From contig NZ_LAJC01000002.1 in NCBI RefSeq assembly GCF_000981225.1, positions 1 through 64,000 on the forward strand: a stretch of DNA of 64,000 nt, in the 5' to 3' direction. Shown one piece after another: positions 52,971 to 60,584 of the stretch. The stretch comes from Allosalinactinospora lopnorensis. GTDB lineage: Bacteria > Actinomycetota > Actinomycetes > Streptosporangiales > Streptosporangiaceae. The position numbers and the translations under genes were made by a program. The first letter of the stretch is position 1, and each line of letters opens with the position of its first letter. The notes beneath the pieces are model-generated. The model did not search any database and was not told where the DNA came from. It saw only the letters and a program-made list of their open reading frames with translations.

Positions 52971-53993
52971 ATGCAGGACTGGCCGCTGTGGTGGAGCGCC
53001 GCCGTCATGGGCCTCGCCGCGATGGTCCTGGTGTCCGGAGGCGGGCCGTTCACCCGGCTCGTCGACCGGCTCGCCGACCGCACCGGGCTCGGCGAGACCC
53101 TGGCCGGTTTTCTGCTCATCGGCGCGGTCACCTCCCTGCCTGGACTGATCACCAGTGTCAACGGAGCGGCGCAGGGGGAGCCGACGTTCGCGATGACCAA
53201 CGCGCTCGGCGGCATCGCGGCCCAGACCGTGTTCATCGCGCTGGCGGACGCGTTCTACCGGCGCGCCAACCTCGAACACGCCGCAGCGTCCCTCCCGAAC
53301 CTGCTCGCCCCGGTCGGGTTGTGCATCATGCTCGGGACCGTGCTGATCGCCGGCGCCGGGCCGCAGGTCACCGTGTTCGGCCTGCACCCGGCCTCCGCGG
53401 TGCTCCTCTTCCTCTACTGGTACTGGCTGCGGCTCTCCCGCCATGTGGGCGCGCACCCGATGTGGAAGGTGGAGCGCACCCGGTGGACCCAGCCCGACCA
53501 GCCCGAACCCGAGGCGGAAGGGTCCCGGGAATCCATGGCGTCCATGTGGCTGAAGTTCGCCGGCCTGGCGGCGCTGATCGCGACCACCGGCTACGTCGTC
53601 GGGGAATCCGGACTCTCCCTGGCGAACCAGACCGGGCTGTCCAGCGGTTTCGTCGGTGCCGTCATCACCGGTGTCATCACCTCCACCCCCGAACTGGTCA
53701 CCGTGCTCTACGCGGTCCGCATCCGCGCACTCCACCTGGCGATCGGCGACATCGTCGGTGGAAACGGGTTTGACGTGCTGTTCCTGTCCGCCTCCGACGC
53801 CGCATACCGCCACGGCTCCCTCTACGGTGCCATGAACCGGGAGGTCCTGCTTTTCGTCGGGATCGGAGTGGTCCTCAACCTGCTCGTCACCGCCGGGCTC
53901 ATCCGCCGTCAGCGCAGGGGGATCGGGTTCGAGGGCATCGCGATCTTCGCGTTCTACCTCACCGGCATCGCCTTTTTGGCCACCATCGGATGA
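52971..53993 (+). CDS. CaCA-type sodium/calcium exchanger family membrane protein
   Basis: 340 aa from ATG 52971, with GGAGGGAGC upstream. About ten hydrophobic helices carry the two inverted alpha-repeats of cation/Ca exchangers. Repeat 1 has GAVTSLPGLITSVNGAAQGE, then FAMTNALGGIAAQT. Repeat 2 has GVITSTPELVTVLYAVRIRA, then LAIGDIVGGNGFDVLFLSAS. In repeat 1 the usual Glu of the TSLPEL motif is replaced by Gly (TSLPGL), while repeat 2 keeps STPEL. Loss of one coordinating acid suggests altered ion selectivity. A hydrophilic loop between the halves is enriched in Glu and Pro. Confidence 0.83.
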   Translation: MQDWPLWWSAAVMGLAAMVLVSGGGPFTRLVDRLADRTGLGETLAGFLLIGAVTSLPGLITSVNGAAQGEPTFAMTNALGGIAAQTVFIALADAFYRRANLEHAAASLPNLLAPVGLCIMLGTVLIAGAGPQVTVFGLHPASAVLLFLYWYWLRLSRHVGAHPMWKVERTRWTQPDQPEPEAEGSRESMASMWLKFAGLAALIATTGYVVGESGLSLANQTGLSSGFVGAVITGVITSTPELVTVLYAVRIRALHLAIGDIVGGNGFDVLFLSASDAAYRHGSLYGAMNREVLLFVGIGVVLNLLVTAGLIRRQRRGIGFEGIAIFAFYLTGIAFLATIG

Positions 53994-54124
53994 CGGAAGG
54001 GCCAGCAGTGACAGGCAGCCTCCATGTTCCCCGTTTGGTCGCGGGCCGCGGCGTGGACGCCGTCCGCCTGCCCGCCCCCGCGCAAGGGCGGTAAGGGCAT
54101 CAGCGTGCCGTTCGACCGCCCGTT

Positions 54125-54964
54125 TCAGGACCACACGGGCAGCGTGATGCCGTGCAGACCCTGGTATGAGGCACGGGGCGGTGTGCTCCAGCCGCCGGTC
54201 AGTTCGGGGGAGGGGCGGTAGACCTCCACGGCGAGCGGCCGGCACACCTCGACGGGGTCGCGGGCCTCGGGGCCCCAGAACGGGACCGAGAGGTCGCCCG
54301 CCGGGCAGGTCGACAGCGCGCACAGCAGGTCCTGCTCGGCGAAGAACTCGAAGAAGTCGCCGGAGCTGGCGGGCGACGGCTTCATGTAGTACCTGTCCTC
54401 GTCGTCGAGGCCGGTGACCGTGAAGATGTTCAGCACGTCGTGCACGTCGAACTCGGTGAGGCCGTAGGGCAGCACGGCCCGGACCAGGTTCGAGTGGCAG
54501 TGGAAGTCGAAGTCCTCACCGGTGAGGATGCGGTTGACGTAGGGATCGCACCGCGAGCCGAGCAGGTCGTGTACCCGGGCGCCGTCCTCGTCCACCCCGT
54601 ACCACTCCAGGGAGTCGTTCGTGATCGTCAGCAACGGGCGCAAATACGGCAGGGTCGACCACAACCGGTCGTAGCGGGTCACATGCGCGCCCTGGAGTTG
54701 GCGGGTGCGCGAGGCCCACAGGCGCTCCCGGGGATTGTGGCGGTTCCAGACGTTGAAGTCCCCGCACTGAGGCCCTTCCGGGGTGAGCACCCGGCACAGG
54801 TGACCGGCGGGCACCTCCCAGGCGCGGCCGGACCGGATCGGGAGCACGAACCGTTCGACGAGATCCCTGCTGCCGGTGTTCTCGGCGAGCCGGTCGTAGA
54901 AGTCCTTGCCAACATCGATGACGCTGCTGGCCTTCGGCCGGTACGAAGTCGTTGCTGAACCCAT
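54125..54964 (-). CDS. DUF1989 / urea carboxylase-associated family protein
   Basis: 279 aa from ATG 54964 (MGSATTSYRPKASSVIDVGK). The DUF1989 pattern is clear: WEVPAGHLCRVLTPEGPQCG, DFNVWNRHNPRERLWASRTR and RPLLTITNDSLEWYGVDEDG, followed by CHSNLVRAVLPYGLTEFDVH and MKPSPASSGDFFEFFAEQDL. Conserved Cys, His and Asp residues suggest a metal site. Members are linked to urea or guanidine breakdown and to aminomethyl-group metabolism. No urea carboxylase genes are nearby. It is coupled to the upstream GntR gene (one base between stop and start). Confidence 0.85.
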   Translation of the reverse strand: MGSATTSYRPKASSVIDVGKDFYDRLAENTGSRDLVERFVLPIRSGRAWEVPAGHLCRVLTPEGPQCGDFNVWNRHNPRERLWASRTRQLQGAHVTRYDRLWSTLPYLRPLLTITNDSLEWYGVDEDGARVHDLLGSRCDPYVNRILTGEDFDFHCHSNLVRAVLPYGLTEFDVHDVLNIFTVTGLDDEDRYYMKPSPASSGDFFEFFAEQDLLCALSTCPAGDLSVPFWGPEARDPVEVCRPLAVEVYRPSPELTGGWSTPPRASYQGLHGITLPVWS

Positions 54965-54965
54965 C

Positions 54966-55709
54966 TCACTCTCCACGTGGTGTGTGCTCAAGGGGGGCGA
55001 CGCCGTGCGCCCCTGTCTCAGTGCGTGCTTGATGCGGGGCGGCACGCGCTCGACGGAGCCCGTCGAGTACCTGCCGTTCGGAATCCTCCAGATAGAGCAG
55101 AAGCACGCCGACGCTCTGCGCCCGGAGCCCCTGCCGCAGCAGCTCGAACAGCTCCCGATCACGGGCGGCCCAGCCCCGCTGGAACCGTTCCTCGTCACAG
55201 GACTCCGCCCACGCCAACCGCAGTTGGGCGAGCAGGGTCCGAAAGAACTCGTTGAGCCGGCAGCTGCCCAGGACCGCGATCAGTGCCTGGTGGAACCGCA
55301 GACTCGCCGTACCGGCCTCGCGCCACAGCCGCGCCTGCTCGGCACGCTCCTTCGCGGCCACCGCCGTCTCCATGGCGGTGAAACGGCTCTCGTCGGCCAC
55401 GGCACTCTCCGTGGCAGCCTGCACTTCGAGGACCCGCCGGGTCCGGTAGATGTCGCGCACCTCCGAAGCGGTGAAGGCCTTGACGGATGCCCCTTTGTTC
55501 GGCGCCTGGGTCACCAGTCCTTCGGACGTCAGCAGCCGCAGCGCCTCGCGCAGAGTGTTGCGCGAGACGTCCAGTTCGGTGGCGACCGAGGTCTCACGCA
55601 GAGCTGCGCCCGGCGACAGAGTCCCCTCCAGGATGCGTCCCCGGAGCACGTCGACCACCCGGTCCGTCGCGCTCAACGCCTCCGCGGGTTCGCTTCCGTC
55701 TTGCGTCAT
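54966..55709 (-). CDS. GntR family regulator, FCD domain
   Basis: A 247-aa regulator. The winged helix is in residues about 15-75 (LSPGAALRETSVATELDVSR, then NTLREALRLLTSEGLVTQAP), followed by an FCD domain (DIYRTRRVLEVQAATESAVA, RFHQALIAVLGS). It is the first gene of an operon with the DUF1989 gene. The palindrome ATTGTTGAACAAT and a near copy lie in front of it and suggest autoregulation with a nitrogen-compound or carboxylate ligand. Confidence 0.88.
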   Translation of the reverse strand: MTQDGSEPAEALSATDRVVDVLRGRILEGTLSPGAALRETSVATELDVSRNTLREALRLLTSEGLVTQAPNKGASVKAFTASEVRDIYRTRRVLEVQAATESAVADESRFTAMETAVAAKERAEQARLWREAGTASLRFHQALIAVLGSCRLNEFFRTLLAQLRLAWAESCDEERFQRGWAARDRELFELLRQGLRAQSVGVLLLYLEDSERQVLDGLRRARAAPHQARTETGAHGVAPLEHTPRGE

Positions 55710-55730
55710 GCGTACACGCTAGTCTCTGTT

Positions 55731-55742
55731 CTGTTCAACAAT
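55731..55742. promoter_or_regulatory. GntR operator candidate, proximal copy
   Basis: CTGTTCAACAAT, reading ATTGTTGAACAG on the other strand, lies 22 bases before the gntR start. It matches the perfect palindrome at 55826-55838 in 11 of 12 positions. Confidence 0.55.
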
Positions 55743-56015
55743 CAATAGGGGGGTACGGGCTGATTGCCGTGGTGAATACGCGATATCGATTTTTCCAGGG
55801 AGGCGTGCGCGAAGATCATGGAAATATTGTTGAACAATCAGGCTTCTCGTTTCGCCGGTGGAGCGGCCCAGCGCCACTCGCTCCGCGGCGCTGCCGGTGC
55901 AGCCGGACGGCCTCTCCGGCCGGGCAGGAGTACCGGACGGTGCCCTGGCGCTCGTCTCCCCGGATCGGGGAGGGGGCCGCGGGTACCGGAGGCCGGGCCG
56001 CTTCTGCCCCCGGAA
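55743..56015. other. intergenic region holding the distal GntR site
   Basis: About 270 bases between the gntR start and the stop of the flavoprotein gene. Apart from the palindrome at 55826-55838 nothing is recognised. Confidence 0.4.
55826..55838. promoter_or_regulatory. GntR operator candidate, distal copy
   Basis: ATTGTTGAACAAT is a perfect palindrome with 6-bp arms around a central G. It is the same element as the proximal copy about 95 bases away. Two copies spaced this way would allow looping or serve a second, opposite promoter. Confidence 0.6.
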
Positions 56016-57556
56016 TCAGGGGTAGCCGAGGGCGTGTCGGGCGGCCTCGGCGAGCCCGTCCGGACCGCGGCGCGCCCAGGCGATGTGCAGGTCGGGCCGG
56101 ACCAGGATGTAGCCGTCCTCGCCACCCAGCAGGCCGCGCAGCGCTCCGGTGGGGTCCTGGTGGGCTCCCGGGCCGATCCTGAGGGTGTCCTTGACGGGCG
56201 GATCGGCGCTGAACCGGCGCTCGTGGGCGATGTCGAGCAGAACCGGCCGGTTCGGTAGCAGGTCGTACAGCCGGACCTCCGGGCCGCCGGAGGAGCGCAG
56301 CGCCGGGTTCGGCAGCCGCCTCCCCGAGGAGCGCTCGGTGGGGGACAAGAGGGGAGACGCACCGTAACCACGGTCGATCATCGCCATATTCCGCAGGGAT
56401 CTCCGGCGGCTGCGGGGCAGAGCCTGGCCCAGGCGCATCAGCTGGATCATCCCCTCGCGGACGAACCGGGGAGCCTGGACCCCCATCCGGGCGAACCGGT
56501 TGACGTAGCGCGACACGCGCCCCACAGCGTCGCGGCGCTCCACATCGTAGGAGGCGAGCAGGCGTTCGAGGTCCCCGCCGCGCACGGCGTGGGCCAGCTT
56601 CCAGGCGAGGTTGTGCGCGTCCTGGATCCCCGTGTTCATGCCCTGGCCCATGGCCGGCGGGAAGATGTGCGCGGCGTCTCCGGCGAGCAGCACGCGGCCG
56701 ACACGGAAGCGCGGACTCGTGCGCCGCTGGAACCGGAACCGGCTCGCCCACAGCACCTGCGCTGACCCCTCTCCCAGGACTCGGCGGCGCTGCGGTGCAC
56801 CTCCTCCTCGGAGACATCGCCGTCCTGCCTCGGGTCGTCGGCTTCGAGGCGGACGATCCGCCAGTGCCGGGGCGCCAGGCGCTGGGTCGAGGTGATGGTG
56901 GACCGGTCGTTCGATGTCCTGGGCCAGGGGAGCGAGTCGCGCCCGTCCGTCACGTGTATGTCGGCCAGCGTGGCCCGCACCGGTAGCGTCACCCCCTCGA
57001 AGGGCAGGCCGAGCGCCTTGCGGACAAAGCTGCCCCCTCCGTCGCAGCCGACGGCGAACTCGGCGTCGAGCACGCGCTGCGCCCCTTCCTCCCGGACGGT
57101 CAGTCGCACGCCGCCGTCTCCGGGAACCAGCCTCACGACCTCCGAGTCGAAACGGAGGTCGCACAGGCCGGTCTCGCGAACCGCCTCCAGCAGCACCCTC
57201 TCGGTCCGCCCCTGCTCCAGGAACAGGATGCCGGGGCGGTCGGCCTCGGTTTCGAGTTCGGAGAACTCGAAGGACAGCAAAGGGCGCCGGCCGGTGGCCG
57301 CGCGGTAGAGCGGTAGCGACCGGACCAGCACACCGGCGTCGAGGAGCGGCTGCTCGGTATCCCACTGCCGGAAGATCTCCCGGCTGCGCAGGTGGATCGC
57401 CGGAGCCTTGGAGCGGTCACTGGTCGCCGCCTTCCGCTCCAGGAGAATCGAGCGCATCCCCTGGCGGGCCAACCCGAGCGCCAAGGAGAGCCCGACAGGG
57501 CCGCCGCCCACGATCGCGACGGGGGCGGGCGGGAGCGTGCCAAGGGTGGAGTCCAT
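56016..57556 (-). CDS. FAD-dependent aromatic monooxygenase, PheA/TfdB type (one frameshift)
   Basis: Begins MDSTLGTLPPAPVAIVGGGP with the dinucleotide fold VAIVGGGPVGLSLALGLARQ. The DG-type motif is AEFAVGCDGGGSFVRKALGL near residue 165. The frame breaks at about 56783 (EEEVHRSAA, then VLGEGSAQVLWASRFRF), one missing base. The second FAD motif GRVLLAGDAAHIFPPAMGQG and NTGIQDAHNLAWKLAHAVRG follow. Repair gives 513 aa. These enzymes hydroxylate phenolic or polyketide substrates using NAD(P)H and oxygen. It is divergent from a double-HTH regulator that probably controls it. The C-terminal thioredoxin-like domain (LRIGPGAHQDPTGALRGLL) is shortened. Confidence 0.87.
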
Positions 57557-57790
57557 GAACGAGAAGGTAGGTGAAGTTTCCTTATCTGTAAACGGAACTG
57601 CCTCTTCGCCGGCGGCCGAGCGTGAACAATGCGGCGTCGGCCGCGAGCGAGGTGAGGGGAGCGGGGGCTGGATCCGGTACTTGCCTATGTGGCTCTTCCT
57701 GTTCGTACTAAGCTTTTCCGAGAGATCAGCAAGGTTCCTCCTCCGCTGCGCCCATCGCCTCCGGAGCGCCCGCGGGGATGCTCTTGTTCC

Positions 57791-57835
57791 TCATTGTTGC
57801 AATGAGATTTGTCCACTAATATATTCATTGCAACA
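57791..57835. promoter_or_regulatory. palindromic operator region between the monooxygenase and the double-HTH regulator
   Basis: TCATTGTTGCAATGA (57791-57805) is a perfect palindrome with 6-bp arms. Its TGTTGCAATGA part recurs inverted as TCATTGCAACA (57825-57835), giving 11-bp arms spaced by 19 bases. The block lies 28 bases before the regulator start and is AT-rich, with promoter-like TAATATAT inside it. Confidence 0.6.
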
Positions 57836-57862
57836 GAGTCACAGAGAGGGCGAAGGGGAGCG

Positions 57863-58561
57863 ATGCCGGGAGCGAGGCTGACCCCGAGGGACAGGGAACA
57901 CATCGGTACCGGCCTGGCCGCCGGACTGGGATACGCCGAGATCGCCCGGCGCCTGGGCCGCCCGACCTCGACCATCAGCCGTGAGGTGGCCCGCAACGGC
58001 GGGCGCTCCGCCTACCGGGCGGCCGACGCCCAGCGCGCCACCCGGCGGCGCGCTCGGCGCTCCGCCGCAGGGGAACCGGAACCGTCTGCCCCGCCCGACG
58101 ACGGTGAAGTGCGCCGGTACGCGGAGCGGTTCGCCCGCTCGATGACCGCCACCGGAATGGCCCGGATGCCGGCCCGCGTGCTCGCGTTCCTGCTGGTGAC
58201 CGAGTCCGGCAGCCTCACGGCGCGGCAACTGGGCGAGCGCCTGTCGGCGAGCCCGGCCGCCATCTCCAAAGCGGTGCGCTACCTCGAAACGTTCTCCCTG
58301 GTGCGCCGGGACCGCATTCCCGGAAACCGGCGCGAGACCTACCGCTTCGCGGGCGACTGGAGCGCCGTCTTCGCCCGGCGGGAGGCGCTGTTCGCCCCAT
58401 GGGAGAACGAGGCCCGCGAAGGCGTGCGGATCGTCGGCGCCGACACATCGGCGGGAGCGCGACTGGCCGAGATGAGCCACTTCTTCCAGTTGGTCCGCGG
58501 CACGATCCGCCGGGTCCGCAGGCATCGAGTCCGCCGCTCCTCCCCCGCGCCCGGACGGTGA
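57863..58561 (+). CDS. double-HTH regulator: IS30-type HTH fused to a GbsR/MarR-like domain
   Basis: 232 aa from ATG 57863, with GAAGGGGAGCG upstream. Residues 1-65 (LTPRDREHIGTGLAAGLGYA, then EIARRLGRPTSTISREVARN) are the HTH_38 domain otherwise found at the N-terminus of IS30 transposases. Residues about 90-215 are a MarR/GbsR-like winged helix (VLAFLLVTESGSLTARQLGE, RLSASPAAISKAVRYLETFS, LVRRDRIPGNRRETYRF). The transposase catalytic domain is absent. It is divergent from the flavoprotein monooxygenase gene across a region with a strong inverted repeat, so it is a likely regulator of both. Ligand unknown. Confidence 0.8.
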   Translation: MPGARLTPRDREHIGTGLAAGLGYAEIARRLGRPTSTISREVARNGGRSAYRAADAQRATRRRARRSAAGEPEPSAPPDDGEVRRYAERFARSMTATGMARMPARVLAFLLVTESGSLTARQLGERLSASPAAISKAVRYLETFSLVRRDRIPGNRRETYRFAGDWSAVFARREALFAPWENEAREGVRIVGADTSAGARLAEMSHFFQLVRGTIRRVRRHRVRRSSPAPGR

Positions 58562-58568
58562 TCCGCGC

Positions 58569-59636
58569 TCAGCGGCCGCGCAGATCCGCCACGATCTCGG
58601 CGACCGCGCCCTTCGCCGTGCGTCCCGCGCCGATCAGGGTCGCCGAGGCGAATCCGGTCCAGTCGCCGTAGCCGAGGAGGCGCAGCCTGGGCTCCTCAGC
58701 GGCCCGGTTGCCGTCCACGGCCATGCGGCCGCCGTCCCCGCGCAGCCCGAGAGGGGCCAGGTGGTCCAGCACCGGCCGGAACCCGGTGCACCAGATGACG
58801 GCGTCGAACCCCTCGGCGCGTCCGTCCGTCCATTCGGCTCCCCGCGCCGTGAGGCGGTCGAACATCGGCCGGGCCCGCAGCGCGCCGTGGTCGCGGGCGG
58901 CGCGCACGCTCGGCGTCAGCACGATGTCGCCGAGCGCCGCGATGCCGCCGCTGCCGTCCACGCTCCCCTCGCGGGCGAGATGCCGCCGGGTCGCGATGTC
59001 GAAGAGCGCGCGGCCGTCGACGTGGTCGGGCAGGAAGCGCGGCGGGCGCCGGGCGGCCCAGGCGGTCTCCGCCCACTGCGACACCTCGGCCAGGATCTGC
59101 GCCGCCGAGTTCCCGCCCCCCACGACCAGCACCCGCGCCCCCGCGAACTCCGCTGGCTTGCGGTAGCCGACCGTGTGCAGCTCTCGCCCGGCGAACAGCT
59201 CCCGGCCCGGGTAGTGCGGGACGTGCGGCGCCCGCCAGGTCCCCGTCGCGCTGACCACGTGCCGGGCGCGCCAGGTTCCGGCATCGGTCACGACCGCAAG
59301 GGCGGGCCCGTCCGCGCGCACTTCGCGGACGCGTACCGGACGCCGCAGCGGCAGTCCGTAGCGCTGCTCGTAGGCGGTGAGGTAGCCGACCACGTGATCG
59401 GCGGTGGGGAACGGCTCACCCTCCTGGTCGGGCATCCACCAGCCCGGCAGCATGCTGTGCGCGGCAGGGGAGAACGTCCGCAGGGACTCCCAGAAGTGCT
59501 GCCACGCCCCTCCGGGGTGCTCTTCCCGATCGAGGATGACGAAATCCACGCCCGCGCGGCGCAGGAAGTACCCGGCGGCCAGGCCCGCCTGACCGCCGCC
59601 GATCACCACGACGTCGAGCGTCCGGCTCTTGGTCAC
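58569..59636 (-). CDS. flavin-dependent monooxygenase, ArsO/FMO-like
   Basis: A 355-aa NAD(P)/FAD oxidoreductase. The FAD fold is VVVIGGGQAGLAAGYFLRRA near residue 9. The FMO-like segment is GAWQHFWESLRTFSPAAHSM. The NADPH fold is ARVLVVGGGNSAAQILAEVS near 168 and the ATG motif is VIWCTGFRPVLDHLAPLG near 285. It matches the ArsO group often found in arsenic operons, but no arsR, arsB or arsC gene is nearby, so the substrate is open. It is convergent with the double-HTH regulator, with seven bases between stops. Confidence 0.86.
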   Translation of the reverse strand: MTKSRTLDVVVIGGGQAGLAAGYFLRRAGVDFVILDREEHPGGAWQHFWESLRTFSPAAHSMLPGWWMPDQEGEPFPTADHVVGYLTAYEQRYGLPLRRPVRVREVRADGPALAVVTDAGTWRARHVVSATGTWRAPHVPHYPGRELFAGRELHTVGYRKPAEFAGARVLVVGGGNSAAQILAEVSQWAETAWAARRPPRFLPDHVDGRALFDIATRRHLAREGSVDGSGGIAALGDIVLTPSVRAARDHGALRARPMFDRLTARGAEWTDGRAEGFDAVIWCTGFRPVLDHLAPLGLRGDGGRMAVDGNRAAEEPRLRLLGYGDWTGFASATLIGAGRTAKGAVAEIVADLRGR

Positions 59637-59940
59637 CGCGTCTCCTCACCGGTCGGGGGACATCTCCATGGCGGCCCCCTGAAACGTATCAGCATCTCTT
59701 GATGTCACCATCCGGCCCGCTGTAGGGCGAACGGCGGGGAAGGCCGTCGGCCATCCTCGCCGGAGGCCTTTCCGCGGGGCGCGGACGGCGGGCGCCGCGG
59801 TCTTCTCGCCGGGCGGTGCGGGAGGCCGACGTGGCGCGTTCCGCCCGAGCTCGGCCGGCCACACTGTCACAAGCGGCCGCTACCATCGCGGCGATCTGCC
59901 TCTTCGGAGGACACCGAGACGAAAAAGGCAGGGAACCGCT
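59637..59940. other. intergenic region between the ArsO-like and DUF6928 genes
   Basis: About 300 bases with divergent promoters. No gene, clear operator or terminator recognised. Confidence 0.35.
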
Positions 59941-60551
59941 ATGGGAGCCAAGAACGCGATCGTCGCGTCCGCCGACGTGGACCCGCGGGAGATCCTTCGT
60001 GAAGGGCTGGTCGCCGAACCCGGCTCCGCCCGGCGCGCGGCCGAGCGGCTGCTGCCCGGCAGGGTGGGCAAGCGGCTGGGCGACCTCCCCCTGATCGAGG
60101 CGGTGATCCCGCGGGACGCCGTCTACGCCGGTGCGTTCGACGGGCTGGAGATCGTCTGCGCGTGGGAACTTTTGGAGGGGCGGGGGCCGGCCACCCGGAC
60201 TACCCGGAGAAGTGCCCCTGGCAGGGGCCCTACAGGCGGACCTACCTGCACGTCATGCACAGTGTCGTCGACACCGTCGAGGTCGGTCTGTGGGAGGACG
60301 GGCAGCTCCGCCGATGGGCCGCCGCGTCCGTCGAGCACGGAGCGGCGGAGGACGGTCAGCCACTCGCGTTCGAGCTTCCCTACTGGGAGGGCGAGTACGA
60401 CGACGGCCTTCCCGAGGTTCCCTTCCATCCGCTGGAGTTCGGGGAGGCCGCGCTGGCCGCCCTCTTCGGCTTCGTCCAGGAGGGGGCCCGCGGCGCCGAT
60501 CCGCGGTTCGACCCCTTCGAGGTGACCCTCGCCGGGTTCTCGGTCGTGTGA
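59941..60551 (+). CDS. DUF6928-like protein (one frameshift)
   Basis: ATG 59941 begins MGAKNAIVASADVDPREILR, like the MGAKTWMLVYADGDPRE start of DUF6928 proteins. It continues through LLPGRVGKRLGDLPLIEAVI to DGLEIVCAWELLEG. The frame breaks at about 60185 in a G-rich stretch. It resumes as GHPDYPEKCPWQGPYRRTYL, HVMHSVVDTVEVGLWEDGQL and FHPLEFGEAALAALFGFVQE. Repair of one missing base gives 203 aa. The family is widespread in actinobacteria without known function. The conserved HxMHSVVD block is intact. Convergent with helD. Confidence 0.75.
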
Positions 60552-60584
60552 CCCCGGTCCGGTATCCGGCGCACCGTCCCCTCC

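Noticed and set aside
57863-58060. IS30 transposase fragment
   Set aside because: Only the HTH resembles IS30. The gene continues in frame into a GbsR/MarR domain, has its own operator-like repeat and no terminal inverted repeats.
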